From contig JAAYVF010000083.1 of assembly GCA_012517325.1 (NCBI GenBank), positions 1 to 64,000 on the forward strand: 64,000 nt of DNA. Reading direction: 5' to 3'. The position numbers and the translations under genes were made by a program. The notes beneath the pieces were generated by a model, which saw only the letters and a list, made by a program, of their open reading frames with translations, was not told the DNA's origin and did no database searches. This document shows, piece after piece, positions 1 through 8,767 of this stretch (position 1 is its first letter; every line of letters begins with the position of its first letter). The DNA comes from Myxococcales bacterium (GTDB lineage: Bacteria; Lernaellota; Lernaellaia; Lernaellales; Lernaellaceae).

Positions 1-23
1 CGGCGGAACAACCAGCAAACCCC

Positions 24-70
24 GGCGGCCTGAGAAAAAAGACCCCCAAAAGTCTTTTTTCTCCGCCGCC
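24..70. terminator. Long hairpin, possible bidirectional terminator
   Basis: Bases 32-43 (GAGAAAAAAGAC) pair perfectly with 52-63 across an 8-base loop, and flanking GGCGG and CCGCC bases extend the stem. The A-run and T-run lie inside the stem. The structure could end transcription from a gene left of the window, or form a leader hairpin for a leftward transcript. No neighbouring gene is visible to decide. Confidence 0.5.
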
Positions 71-251
71 GTATCCTATTGACAACTGGTGGGGAGTCCC
101 CCCCTATTCTGAATGTCAAGAAAAAAATTGTCATTATAAAGTGTTACAAATGGATACAATCGGTGATTTATTAAAAATTGGAAACCATAGATAAATAAGC
201 GAAAATTATTCGTTCCGGCAAATCCGGCGGAGGATTCGGCGGAAAGGTGAA

Positions 252-467
252 ATCGCGGCTGCTAAGCCGCTCTTACAGTCGCCGGCTAGTCACCGGGGCT
301 TCCGTTGTGGTTACCGGCTGGCGCACGGAAAGACGGCGAGGATTTTTATCGCGGCTGCTAAGCCGCTCTTACATTAGTTAAGTCGCTGGCGCTCCCAGTT
401 TGGGTTCCGGCTGGCGAACGGAAAGACGGCGTAGGGTTTTTATCGCGGCTGCTAAGCCGCTCTTACA
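252..467. repeat. Three direct copies of a REP-like repeat
   Basis: The same 26 bases occur at 252-277, 348-373 and 442-467, spaced 96 and 94 bases apart. Each contains the perfect hairpin GCGGCT-GCTA-AGCCGC. The 25-35 bases before copies 2 and 3 are also nearly identical, so the larger unit is about 95 bases. Read on the minus strand each copy begins TGTAAGAGCGGCTTAGC, which resembles the GTAG-headed REP palindromes of Pseudomonas and Xanthomonas. No transposase-like gene is nearby. Confidence 0.75.
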
Positions 468-535
468 GTGGACGCAGTCGGTGATACCGATGTGGGATCC
501 GATGTACCAGATAAGGCCGGGATAAAGCGGGAAAT

Positions 536-570
536 AAAAAAACAAGGGCGCCTCGCGGGAGGCGCCCTTG
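536..570 (-). terminator. Rho-independent terminator of the M14 carboxypeptidase gene
   Basis: A perfect 12-base-pair stem (543-554 with 559-570, loop GCGG) is followed on the minus strand by seven T residues and then ATTT. It lies about 20 bases past the stop codon of the carboxypeptidase gene. Confidence 0.9.
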
Positions 571-590
571 GACATCGTCAATCGAGTGAA

Positions 591-2327
591 TCAGCAGCCG
601 CAGCCGCTGTCGTCGTCATTGTCATCGTCGTCCGAAGCGTCGTCATCAGCCGCGTCGTCGTCCGCCGAATCATCGTCGGTCGAATCGTCGTCGGCCGCGT
701 CGTCATCGGCCGCGTCGTCATCGGCCGCGTCGTCGTCGGTCGCGTCGTCGTCGGTCGCGTCGTCGTCGGCGGCGTCGTCGTCGGTCGAATCGTTGTCGTC
801 GTTGTCGTCGTTATCGTCGTTGTCGTCGTCGTCATCGTCCGAGGTGGTGGTGATGGAGAGCGGGCCGAAGTCGGCGTCGTTGGTGCCCCAGCTTTCGAAG
901 TGCAATTTGTAATAGTAGGTGGTGTCCGGATCGAGCCCTTCGTCGACGTACGTGTACGGGCTCGCGTTGCCGGGCAGATAGCCGTCATTGACCGCCGCGT
1001 AGGTGCCGTTTTCCTCGAGCGACCGCATCACCTGCCAGCCGTGCGGCGAATTCTCGGCCACGGAACCCCAAGCGACCGTCACGGCGGTGGGAGCCGTCAA
1101 CTCGAGTTCGAACTTCCACAGCGTGGTGGACAAAACCTGCGAGGGATCGTCGGCGAAGCCGATCAGGATCTTGATCGCTTCCCAGTTGTCGGTGCAGGCG
1201 GGCTCGATGAAGCTGGCGGGCGGATAAAAATCGTAGAAGCCGATGCTGCTGGGCGACATTTCGAAGGTGAAGCTGATGATGCCGTGCTCGCCGTAAGCCC
1301 AGTCAAGCGTGTCGCCGTTGGTGATGTACAAATCGGACGACTGCTCCGGCGTGTAGCCGTTTTCAGCCGCCATCGCCTGCGCCATACGCTGGTGCGTTTG
1401 ATAATCGAGCGTGTTGGCAAGCGCGTCGTAGGTGTAGCCCCACGGATAAAGAATCAGCTCGGCGTAGGTGTGCAGCGAAACCAGCGAGGTGATGTTTTCG
1501 TGGTCTTCGACGAAATCGCGGAACGCCTGGGTTTCGAGTTCCGAAAACGCCGCCGTGCCCCGGTAGGTCTCGTCGCATTCGTCGGGCGAGGAACCCGAAC
1601 CGCCCCACATGTAGCCGTAGTTGCGGTTGAGATCGACGCCCATGCAGCTCGGGTTGGAATTCGGGTTGCGGTTCTTGCGCCAGTAGTCAAAACCCTGCGA
1701 ACGGTCGTATTCGGCGCCGTCGGGGTTGGCATTGGGTAGCACGAAGATCTCGTGATTGTTCACGTAAACCGTCGTCTGCTCGTCGATGCCGTAACCTTCC
1801 ACCAACTCCTGTGCGACGTAGAGAGCCACCTCGGGCGTCAGGATTTCGCGGGCGTGGTGGTTGGCCACGACCACCGCGGCGCTTTCCGAAAGCTCGTCGA
1901 CCAGCGGGTTGTCGCTGATCTTCAGGCACCAGATGTCACGGCCTTCGAGCGTCTGGCCGATGGAATAAAGATTCGTGATTTGGGGTCTTTCCAGCGCCAG
2001 CGCCTGCAAGGCGGCGACCTGTTCGCCGTAATCATGGTAGGCTTCGTAACCCGCCGGCATTTCCTTCGGCCCGGGCAGAACGTCGTAGCTGAAGCCGAGC
2101 TCGCGCAGCTTCGAAAACAGCCGGGTCGGCACCCAGGCTTCCATGTAGCCGGCCTTGAGGTCGACGTTGTCAATCGCAAAGCCCAATTGGCTGACCACCG
2201 TGCGGTCGAACTTGTCCATCGTATAGATGCGCAGGAATTGCCGTTCGGCGCGGAAATCCTCCGCGAAAGCCGGCAAAGCGCCCAATAACAGGATTAGAAC
2301 GACGAGCGAAATTATTCTGGTCTTCAC
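591..2327 (-). CDS. Secreted M14-family zinc carboxypeptidase with poly-Asp tail
   Basis: A 578-residue secreted metallopeptidase expected to remove C-terminal residues from peptides outside the cytoplasm. A signal peptide ends near ALPAFA (about residue 22). The M14 zinc site is visible as HARE (His158, Glu161) and the His of SLHTYAE (His286); the catalytic Glu lies in SFTFEMSP (about 356). A fibronectin-III-like domain follows at about 400-495. From 497 the chain is almost entirely Asp with Ala, Thr, Ser and Asn, ending in GCGC. The GTG start at 2327 is chosen because GAGGAG lies seven bases upstream; an ATG at 2351 has no such site. The tail may be an anchor or spacer (inference). Family assignment is secure; the substrate is unknown. 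Confidence 0.9.
   Translation of the reverse strand: MKTRIISLVVLILLLGALPAFAEDFRAERQFLRIYTMDKFDRTVVSQLGFAIDNVDLKAGYMEAWVPTRLFSKLRELGFSYDVLPGPKEMPAGYEAYHDYGEQVAALQALALERPQITNLYSIGQTLEGRDIWCLKISDNPLVDELSESAAVVVANHHAREILTPEVALYVAQELVEGYGIDEQTTVYVNNHEIFVLPNANPDGAEYDRSQGFDYWRKNRNPNSNPSCMGVDLNRNYGYMWGGSGSSPDECDETYRGTAAFSELETQAFRDFVEDHENITSLVSLHTYAELILYPWGYTYDALANTLDYQTHQRMAQAMAAENGYTPEQSSDLYITNGDTLDWAYGEHGIISFTFEMSPSSIGFYDFYPPASFIEPACTDNWEAIKILIGFADDPSQVLSTTLWKFELELTAPTAVTVAWGSVAENSPHGWQVMRSLEENGTYAAVNDGYLPGNASPYTYVDEGLDPDTTYYYKLHFESWGTNDADFGPLSITTTSDDDDDDNDDNDDNDDNDSTDDDAADDDATDDDATDDDAADDDAADDDAADDDSTDDDSADDDAADDDASDDDDNDDDSGCGC
603..840. repeat. GAC/GTC triplet low-complexity tract encoding poly-Asp
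   Basis: About 240 bases of near-tandem Asp, Ala and Thr codons on the minus strand, largely in 15-base units encoding DDDAA or DDDAT. Such tracts can change length by slippage. Similar tracts occur at about 4215-4330, 27911-28075, 38410-38510, 47975-48110, 48960-49015 and 61868-62060. Confidence 0.85.
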
Positions 2328-2407
2328 GTTTTTTCTCCTCGAAAAAAACAACGGCCACAGCGCTTCGACGCACTGCAGCCTCCCCGTGGCGCAAAGTCTA
2401 CACCCGC

Positions 2408-4081
2408 TTAATGGAATTGCAATGCCTGCCGCAACAGTGCTTGCGCCGCCTCGTCGGCGGGATGGCGAGCCGTATAATCCTTCAATATTTCAGCCGCTTC
2501 GGCGTAATGCGCCACGCTCAGATGAGCGACGGCCAGCGTCAGCAGCAAGCGATCGGGAAACGCCGGATTTTTCCGCTGCGCTGCCAATTCGGCGATCGCG
2601 TCCGCCGCATTCCCCAATTCGACGGTCAGCCGGTAATAAAGGTCGGCCGCGCCGACATCGGCGGGGTTCATTTCCAGGTAGCGCAGGATCGCCTCGTAAG
2701 CTTCGGATTTGCGGTCCAGTTGGCGGTAGCATAGCGCCAGATTGCGCACGGGGATCTGGAATTTGGCGTCGAGTTTCATCGCCGTGAGGAAATTCGGGAT
2801 GGCGGCCGCGTAATCGCCTTTTTCCATCCAGCCGATGCCGACGTTGTTCCAGGCGCCGGCCTGGAGCGGATCGCGGGCGGCGGTGCGCGTCCACAAGGTC
2901 AGATCGTCGGCGAAAGCGTTGGTGTAGGCGCTGGTCTGCTGGAACAAAATCGCCAGGTAGCAGGCGCCGACGAGGATCGCGACAACCCGGCCGCGCCGCC
3001 GAAGCCGCCGCCACAGGTAATCGGCGAGCAGGCCGAGAAAAATCGCGAATCCGCCCAGCGGTAGATAGGCATAGCGTTCCTGAAAGGCCGGGTAGTTGGG
3101 TAGGATTTGCGAAAATGGCAGCAGCATCACAAAAAACCAGGCGATGCCGATCGTGGCCCAAGGCCGGCGGCGAAACCAGACCAGGGCGGCCAGCAAAAGC
3201 GTCAGCAACGCGCCGAAGCAAAGCCAGCCGGTCAGGCTATTCGCGGTGACGACCGGCGCGCGATGAAAGTAATTCGTCTGCCACGGCAGCAAAAAGAGCT
3301 TGAGATAATGCGCGTGGAACGTGCTGACGGTCAGCAGGTTGTCGAGAAATCCTTCCGCCGGCCGCGGAAAACCGCGATCCACGTGCCCCAACACCAGCGC
3401 GCGGACCGCCAGGTAACCCGCGACCAGAGCAACCGCCGCGAGCAGCGGCGCCAGCCGTGGCCGGGCGAATAATTCGCGCCAATTCCGGGCGCGGACGGCC
3501 TCGAGGCAAATCACCAATGGCAGAAAAACCGCGCCCATTTCCGAGGACAGAACCGAAGCCAGCAGCACCGGCACCCAAAGCCAGTAGGTCCGTGCGTCGC
3601 GCCGGCGAAAGTAAAGAAACAACGCCCACAACAAGAGGGCGTCGCCCAACAGGTCGTAGCTCGCGGTGATGCCGGCGACGCGCTCGACGTGGATCGGGTG
3701 CGCGGCGAAAACCGTGGCGGCCGCCAGCGCGGCGACGTCCGGGCACTTCAGCGCCCGCAGCAGCAAAAAGAAAAACAGGGCGCAGGCGGCCTGTAGCAGC
3801 AAGCCGACGATTTCGTAGCCGAGCGGTCGCGTGCCGAAACCGAGGGTGTCGTAGCTGACGGCGTAAAGCGCCATACGCAGCGGGCGATAAAGCCCGTCCT
3901 GCCCCATGCGGAAAAATTGCGGCAGGTTGCCGAGCGAGTGGATCGGTTCGGCTTCGTGAATGAAGCGCTTGTCGTCCCAGAGCAAGAACCCGTTGTGAAG
4001 CTTGCCGAGGTAAGGCACGACCGCCCAGAGCAGCACCCAGGCGATCGCCAACGCCACCTGCCGCTTCGTCCAACCGGTCAT
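2408..4081 (-). CDS. Multi-spanning GT-C-like membrane protein with C-terminal TPR repeats
   Basis: A 557-residue inner-membrane protein. The first two-thirds has about ten hydrophobic segments. A WDD motif sits in the loop after the first segment, where GT-C glycosyltransferases of the TMTC/O-mannosyltransferase type carry their acidic metal/substrate residues. From about residue 400 the chain becomes tetratricopeptide repeats, visible as WNNVGIGWMEKGDYAAAIPN and following helices. It probably uses a lipid-linked sugar donor to glycosylate exported material (inference from family). The ATG at 4081 is preferred because it begins directly at the first membrane segment; the upstream Shine-Dalgarno site is weak, and an ATG at 4132 would add an unlikely N-terminal tail. 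The acceptor is unknown. Confidence 0.7.
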   Translation of the reverse strand: MTGWTKRQVALAIAWVLLWAVVPYLGKLHNGFLLWDDKRFIHEAEPIHSLGNLPQFFRMGQDGLYRPLRMALYAVSYDTLGFGTRPLGYEIVGLLLQAACALFFFLLLRALKCPDVAALAAATVFAAHPIHVERVAGITASYDLLGDALLLWALFLYFRRRDARTYWLWVPVLLASVLSSEMGAVFLPLVICLEAVRARNWRELFARPRLAPLLAAVALVAGYLAVRALVLGHVDRGFPRPAEGFLDNLLTVSTFHAHYLKLFLLPWQTNYFHRAPVVTANSLTGWLCFGALLTLLLAALVWFRRRPWATIGIAWFFVMLLPFSQILPNYPAFQERYAYLPLGGFAIFLGLLADYLWRRLRRRGRVVAILVGACYLAILFQQTSAYTNAFADDLTLWTRTAARDPLQAGAWNNVGIGWMEKGDYAAAIPNFLTAMKLDAKFQIPVRNLALCYRQLDRKSEAYEAILRYLEMNPADVGAADLYYRLTVELGNAADAIAELAAQRKNPAFPDRLLLTLAVAHLSVAHYAEAAEILKDYTARHPADEAAQALLRQALQFH

Positions 4082-4195
4082 CGGGGTTTCGCGCTTTCCC
4101 GAAAAGAATGAGGGACAGACCACGTTTCCCATTTGGAGAACCGATCCGTCTGTCCCTGTCCGACCAATGTCTACGGCCTGCAAGGCCGATTCAGA

Positions 4196-5920
4196 TCAAC
4201 AGCCGCAAGAGCCGTTGTCGTCATCGTTGTCGTCGTCGCCCGCGACCCCATGAGAGTCGTCGTCGGCCGCATCGTCGTCGGCCGCATCATCGTCGGCGGC
4301 GTCGTCGTCGGCCGCGTCGTCGTCAACGGCTTCCTCGACGGTGATCGCCACGTCATCCACGCCGCTTTCCTGGCCGTCGCTGACGGTCAACCGGATCGTC
4401 ACCTCGCCGACCGCCGTCGCGACGAACGAGGGCGTCGCGCCGTCCGCGCCGGTCAGGTCCACGGCCGGGCCGGACGCTTGCGCCCACGCGAAGGTGATCG
4501 GGTCGCCGTCGGGATCGTAGGATTCGCTGCCGTCGAGCGCCACCGCGTCGCCGACGGTCACCGTCTGGTCGTCGCCCGCCCGCGCGACCGGCGGCACGTT
4601 GTCCTGCGTGTAGCGGTAGGCGCTCATGTCCCAACCGGCCTGGTAAGCCAGCTTATCGCCTTGCCAATCGAAGGAAATGAGCGGATGCCCCCAGTCCTGG
4701 ATCGATTTGTCGATCTGCCAGGTTTCGCCGCGATCGATCGAGTAGAAGATCAGCGAGGTGTAGGCCGGCCCGCGCTGGCCGCCGCCGCCGAAGAAACCGG
4801 TCGTGCCCGACGGGTTGAACGACAGCACGGTCAGGCCCCACCACGACAGGTAGCTGAGTTGGTCGAGCGGGATGTGATCGGTGTAATCCACCCAGGTGTC
4901 GCCGCCGTCGGTGGTGCGGTAAATGCTGAAGTCGGGGTAGAGGCCTTCCACCGGCGAACCGAGCAGCCAGCCTTCATCCTCGTTCAGCATCTGGATGGTG
5001 CTGTAGGCCTCGTCGGTCTGCTTCATCAGCAGTTCCCAGGTCGCGCCGCCGTCGGTGGTGCGGAACACCTTGCCGTTGATGCCCTTCGGCGCCCCTTGTT
5101 CGGAATTGCGCCGCCGCGTCTCCATCTGGAAAATCGGATCGTGCAGGAAGCGATAGCTGTTGACGTGGTGTTGGTACATCAGCCGCGCCTGCTCGTCGAC
5201 CGGCCGGCCTTTCGTTTCGGGTTCGGGTTCGGATTCGCCGACGATGACGTAGCCGAGCTCCGGCGTCAGAAAATCGACGTCGGAATAGGTCAGTTCCGGG
5301 GCGGGCATGGCGGCCACGCTTTCCCACGACTGGCCGTGATCGGTGCTGACCAGGATCAAATCCGGGCCGCCGACGGCGTAGACGATGTCGTCATCCACCT
5401 TGTCCATGGCGGTGACGGATTTGCCGAAGCCGAACGGCAATTTGGCCTCCTGGAGAGACATCCCGCCGTCCTCGGTGTAATAGATGGCGTTCGAAAACGT
5501 GAAGATGCAGGCGAACATGCAGAACGGGAGCTCGAACATCTGCAGGCAGTCGTCGTTGATGGCCATGCCGCCGTAAAGCGCGGTTTGCGCGTCGATCGCT
5601 TCCACGGCCATGAAGAAGGACATCATTTTCATGATGTCGCAGGGGTTGGCGCCGAAGGAAACGCTGAGCACCGACGACCAGGAACTGCCGGCGGTGTTGC
5701 TGACCCAACCATAATCGATGACGCTTTCGCTGGGTTGCGCCATACCGACGGTATACAGATTGCTTTCATCGGCCAGGCTCAAACCCAGAAAGGCCGCGTT
5801 GGAATAGCCCGGCGGTTCCAAGCCGTACAAAAATTCCCAGGATCCGTATTCCGCCAGGGCCGAGCCGGCCGACGCCAGAAGCGCCGACAGCAGTACAATC
5901 GCCAACATCGCGCGTTTCAT
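4196..5920 (-). CDS. Secreted YCF48/BNR-type beta-propeller protein with PKD domain and poly-Asp/Cys C-terminus
   Basis: A 574-residue secreted protein. The signal peptide is cut near SAGSALA (about 23). The body contains repeated Asp-box motifs (YYTEDGG, STDHGQSW, TTDGGATW, TTDGGDTW) typical of YCF48/sialidase-like propellers. A PKD/REJ-like Ig domain spans about 442-530, then an Asp/Ala run reaches the C-terminal GSCGC. It is a paralogue of the protein at 38394-40121, with the same domain order, nearly equal length, and a shared Cys motif (LPFCMFACIF here). The ATG at 5920 follows a clear GGAGGA. The function is unknown; it is likely a surface scaffold or binding protein rather than an enzyme. 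Confidence 0.85.
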   Translation of the reverse strand: MKRAMLAIVLLSALLASAGSALAEYGSWEFLYGLEPPGYSNAAFLGLSLADESNLYTVGMAQPSESVIDYGWVSNTAGSSWSSVLSVSFGANPCDIMKMMSFFMAVEAIDAQTALYGGMAINDDCLQMFELPFCMFACIFTFSNAIYYTEDGGMSLQEAKLPFGFGKSVTAMDKVDDDIVYAVGGPDLILVSTDHGQSWESVAAMPAPELTYSDVDFLTPELGYVIVGESEPEPETKGRPVDEQARLMYQHHVNSYRFLHDPIFQMETRRRNSEQGAPKGINGKVFRTTDGGATWELLMKQTDEAYSTIQMLNEDEGWLLGSPVEGLYPDFSIYRTTDGGDTWVDYTDHIPLDQLSYLSWWGLTVLSFNPSGTTGFFGGGGQRGPAYTSLIFYSIDRGETWQIDKSIQDWGHPLISFDWQGDKLAYQAGWDMSAYRYTQDNVPPVARAGDDQTVTVGDAVALDGSESYDPDGDPITFAWAQASGPAVDLTGADGATPSFVATAVGEVTIRLTVSDGQESGVDDVAITVEEAVDDDAADDDAADDDAADDDAADDDSHGVAGDDDNDDDNGSCGC

Positions 5921-5968
5921 CCGTTCCTCCGAGGTTGTATTCGCCGCAAGTGTCCGCTTGAAAGTCCC

Positions 5969-5997
5969 TTCGTAATGCAGGACCACGACTTCGTCAA
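5969..5997 (-). promoter_or_regulatory. Candidate sigma-70 promoter for the YCF48-like gene at 4196
   Basis: On the minus strand TTGACG (5992-5997) is followed after 17 bases by TACGAA (5969-5974), about 50 bases before the start codon. The -35 box is identical to that of the paralogous gene at 40121. The -10 box is poor. Confidence 0.4.
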
Positions 5998-6117
5998 GGT
6001 TACGGAATTTTCGAAAAACAGTCATTTTTTCGCTTGGCGAAAGCCGCCCGATCGGCGAATGTTTAAGCTTGTGAAAACAACGGACGGCCGGCGGTCGGGC
6101 GAACCGATCGCGCCGAG

Positions 6118-8037
6118 GTGAACGTGGAGCAAAACCGTCACCCCTCATTGGCCGATGTGCACCGCTCGGTCGCGGTTCCCGGGAATCGCGGGCTCTTGGT
6201 GCGCATTCTTTCCATTTCCGGGCCGGCCTTTCTCGTCAGCGTCGGGTACATGGACCCCGGCAACTGGGCCACGGATCTGGCGGCCGGATCGAGTTATGGT
6301 TATACGCTGATCTGGGTTTTGCTGATGTCCAACCTGATGGCCGTGCTGTTGCAAAGCCTGGCCTTCCGGTTGGGGATCGTCCGGCGGCTCGACCTCGCCC
6401 AACTTTCCCGCGCCCGTTATCCGCGCTGGATTTCGCTCTCGCTATACGCACTGGCGGAAATCGCGATCACCGCCACGGACATGGCGGAAGTGCTCGGGTC
6501 GGCCATCGCCCTGCAACTGCTCTTCGGGCTGCCGCTGGTCATCGGCGTTCTGCTGACCGCGGCCGACACGTTCGCGTTGCTGTTTTTGAATCACCTGGGC
6601 ATCCGTAAAATCGAGGCGCTGACCCTGGGCCTGATCACGATCATCGGCGCGGGTCTCCTGGTGGAACTGTTCCTTTCGCGGCCGGATTGGGTCGGCGTGG
6701 CACACGGTTTCGTTCCTTCCCTCCCCGATTCGGCGGCGCTGTTCATCGCGATCGGCATGCTGGGCGCCACGGTGATGCCGCACAATCTGTACCTGCATTC
6801 GTCCCTCGTGCAGACCCGGGCGATCGGCGACAGCGACGAGCAGAAACGGCAAGCCATCCGCTACAACACCTTCGATTCGGTGCTGGCCTTGAACACGGCC
6901 TTTTTCGTCAACGCCGCGATCCTGGTGGCGGCCGCGGCGACGTTCCACCGGTCGGGCTATTTCGAGGTGGCCGACATCCAAGACGCCCATCGCCTCCTGG
7001 CGCCCATTCTGGGCTCGACTTTCGCGCCGATCGCCTTCGCCGTCGCCCTGTTGGCCGCCGGGCAAAGCTCGACGATCACCGGCACCCTCGCCGGCCAGAT
7101 CGTCATGGAAGGCTACTTGAACCTCCGCATCCCGCCGTGGGTGCGGCGCCTGATCACCCGCTTGGCGGCGATCATTCCGGCCGTGGCGGCGATCCTCTAC
7201 TTCGGCGACGCCGGCACCGGCCCGCTGCTGATCCTGTCGCAGGTCATTCTTTCCCTGCAGTTGCCGTTCGCGGTGATTCCGATGATCCATTTCGCCGCCG
7301 ACCGCCGGGCCATGGGAAAGTTCGCGATCGGCCGGGTCGTCAAGGCGCTGGCGTGGGTGATCGCGATCGTGATCGTCGGCTTGAACGTGATGCTGGTCGC
7401 CGGCACGGTGCGCGAGTGGTTGGCGGGCGGGGTATTTTTACCGTGGCGCGTCATGCTAATCTTGCTGCTGACCTTTGTCGCGCTCCTGTTGGTCTACGTG
7501 ACCGTTGAACCCTGGCTGCCGCGTCTGCTCGGCCGGCGCCGCCTGGCCGTCGGCGCGGACATTCACGAGACGGTGATGGGCGAAATCCGTCAAATCGAGG
7601 CCCTGACCGAAAGCAAACCCTTCTCGCGGGTGGCGATCGCGCTCGATTTTTCGGGCCAACTGGCCGCGATTCTCGCCGAAACCCTGCGCGTGCTAGGCGA
7701 ACGGCGGCCGCCGCTGGCGTTGATGCACGTGGTCGAAAGCGCCTCGGCGCGGTTCCTGGGCAAGGACGCGGCGGACATCGAAATGCAAAAGGACGTGGAA
7801 CGCCTGGAGCAGTACGCGGCGGAGCTGCGCCGGCTCGGCTTCGCGGTTTCGACGATGATCGGCACCGGCAAACCGGTCCCCGAGCTGACGCGGATGATCG
7901 CGGAATTCGGCGCCGACCTGGTGGTCGTCGGCGCGCACGGGCACCGCTTCCTGTCGGATCTGTTCTTCGGGTCGACGGTGGATCAATTGCGCCACCGGAT
8001 CAAGGCGACGGTGTTGGTGGTGGGCAAGCGGTCGTAG
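6118..8037 (+). CDS. mntH: NRAMP-family divalent metal transporter fused to a universal stress protein domain
   Basis: A 639-residue inner-membrane transporter, expected to import Mn2+ or Fe2+ with protons. The NRAMP signature DPGN lies at 46-49 in the first membrane segment and the MPH motif at 220-222 in the sixth. About eleven membrane segments extend to roughly 465. From about 500 a soluble UspA-like domain follows, with the ATP-binding pattern G-2x-G-9x-GST at about 605-618. Stand-alone MntH is near 410-440 residues, so the USP domain is an addition that may sense nucleotide or stress at the cytoplasmic face (inference). The start is uncertain: GTG at 6118 or GTG at 6124, both lacking a well-spaced Shine-Dalgarno site. 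It is divergent from the YCF48-like gene. Confidence 0.88.
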   Translation: MNVEQNRHPSLADVHRSVAVPGNRGLLVRILSISGPAFLVSVGYMDPGNWATDLAAGSSYGYTLIWVLLMSNLMAVLLQSLAFRLGIVRRLDLAQLSRARYPRWISLSLYALAEIAITATDMAEVLGSAIALQLLFGLPLVIGVLLTAADTFALLFLNHLGIRKIEALTLGLITIIGAGLLVELFLSRPDWVGVAHGFVPSLPDSAALFIAIGMLGATVMPHNLYLHSSLVQTRAIGDSDEQKRQAIRYNTFDSVLALNTAFFVNAAILVAAAATFHRSGYFEVADIQDAHRLLAPILGSTFAPIAFAVALLAAGQSSTITGTLAGQIVMEGYLNLRIPPWVRRLITRLAAIIPAVAAILYFGDAGTGPLLILSQVILSLQLPFAVIPMIHFAADRRAMGKFAIGRVVKALAWVIAIVIVGLNVMLVAGTVREWLAGGVFLPWRVMLILLLTFVALLLVYVTVEPWLPRLLGRRRLAVGADIHETVMGEIRQIEALTESKPFSRVAIALDFSGQLAAILAETLRVLGERRPPLALMHVVESASARFLGKDAADIEMQKDVERLEQYAAELRRLGFAVSTMIGTGKPVPELTRMIAEFGADLVVVGAHGHRFLSDLFFGSTVDQLRHRIKATVLVVGKRS

Positions 8038-8061
8038 GCGCGGCCGGCCGAAAAATTCCGG

Positions 8062-8607
8062 CTATTCCTTTTTCCCGAACAGGCGTTTGAGCAAGCCCGG
8101 CTTTTTTTCCGGCGCAGTGACGGCTTCCTGAACGATCGTCACCTTGCCCGCGCCTTCCGGCATTTCGACCCCCAGATTCTGAATCAGCTTTTTCACTTCA
8201 TCGGGAAGCTGGACTTCGCCCGCGCCCGACCGGGTCACGGTCGTGGTGAAGGATGTTTTGACGGTCTGCTGGTTGACGACTCCCTTGATGCCGGCGCCCG
8301 GGTTGGCGGAAGCGGCGCTTTTTTCGAAAGTCTGCCGGACCTGGGCAAGCAGATCGTTGATTTCGGCATTATCCGGCGCGCCGGCCGCGGCGGTGGATTT
8401 GGTTTCCGTGACCTTCACCTTGCGTTGCATCCGCGCCTTGCCGTCCTGCGAATGTTCCTCGATTTCGGTCACTTTTTGGGTGGTCTGATCGTCGGGCAGA
8501 TCGACGACTTTGCCGCAATACGGACACTTGGCGATTTTGTCGCCCGGCTTGAACTCGCCCAGTTGCATCGGACCGCCGCAGGAAGGGCACTTGAGCAGTT
8601 CGGTCAT
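8062..8607 (-). CDS. Zinc-ribbon protein of unknown function
   Basis: A 181-residue soluble protein. The N-terminus has a two-knuckle zinc ribbon (CPSCGG at about 7-12 and CPYCGK at about 28-33). A charged middle region and a C-terminal part rich in Val, Lys and Thr follow, ending in a basic GLLKRLFGKKE. There is no signal peptide or membrane segment. The ATG at 8607 has GGGGGCGAGG upstream. It converges on the NRAMP-USP gene, with 24 bases between stops. I do not recognise a named family beyond the zinc ribbon. Confidence 0.75.
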   Translation of the reverse strand: MTELLKCPSCGGPMQLGEFKPGDKIAKCPYCGKVVDLPDDQTTQKVTEIEEHSQDGKARMQRKVKVTETKSTAAAGAPDNAEINDLLAQVRQTFEKSAASANPGAGIKGVVNQQTVKTSFTTTVTRSGAGEVQLPDEVKKLIQNLGVEMPEGAGKVTIVQEAVTAPEKKPGLLKRLFGKKE

Positions 8608-8767
8608 TCGCCTCGCCCCCGTTGCTTTTCTTCTTCCTATCCTATCGTGAAAACCGCCGCCGGACCTAACGGAAATTGCGCGGCGCGCAAAAAACTCCGG
8701 CGATCGATGCCTTGCTTTCCCGTTACCGGCTGATTATTTGTTTTAATGGAAAATCGAGAGGGGAAAA

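Larger units (their letters stand above)
1..590. other. Intergenic region without a recognisable gene
   Basis: No open frame here looks like a real protein. The stretch holds a strong hairpin near the left edge, an A+T-rich block at about 110-225, three direct copies of a REP-like 26-base repeat, and the terminator of the carboxypeptidase gene. A perfect TATAAT reads leftward at 133-138, but no good -35 box accompanies it, so a leftward promoter for a gene beyond the window is only a possibility. Confidence 0.7.

Noticed and set aside
79-119. TTGACA at 79-84 as a plus-strand promoter
   Set aside because: The nearest -10-like box is 20 bases away and no plus-strand gene follows; TGTCAA at 114-119 makes an inverted repeat instead.
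252-467. Three spaced repeats as a short CRISPR array
   Set aside because: Spacing of about 70 bases between repeats is too long, and the intervals share sequence with each other; no cas gene is near.
603-840. Triplet-repeat tract as a CRISPR-like or satellite array
   Set aside because: The repeats stay in frame and encode Asp-rich protein; there are no unique spacers of uniform length.
468-1739. Long plus-strand open frame rich in Val and Arg
   Set aside because: It is antisense to the carboxypeptidase gene; the repeats are the complement of poly-Asp codons and no protein family is visible.
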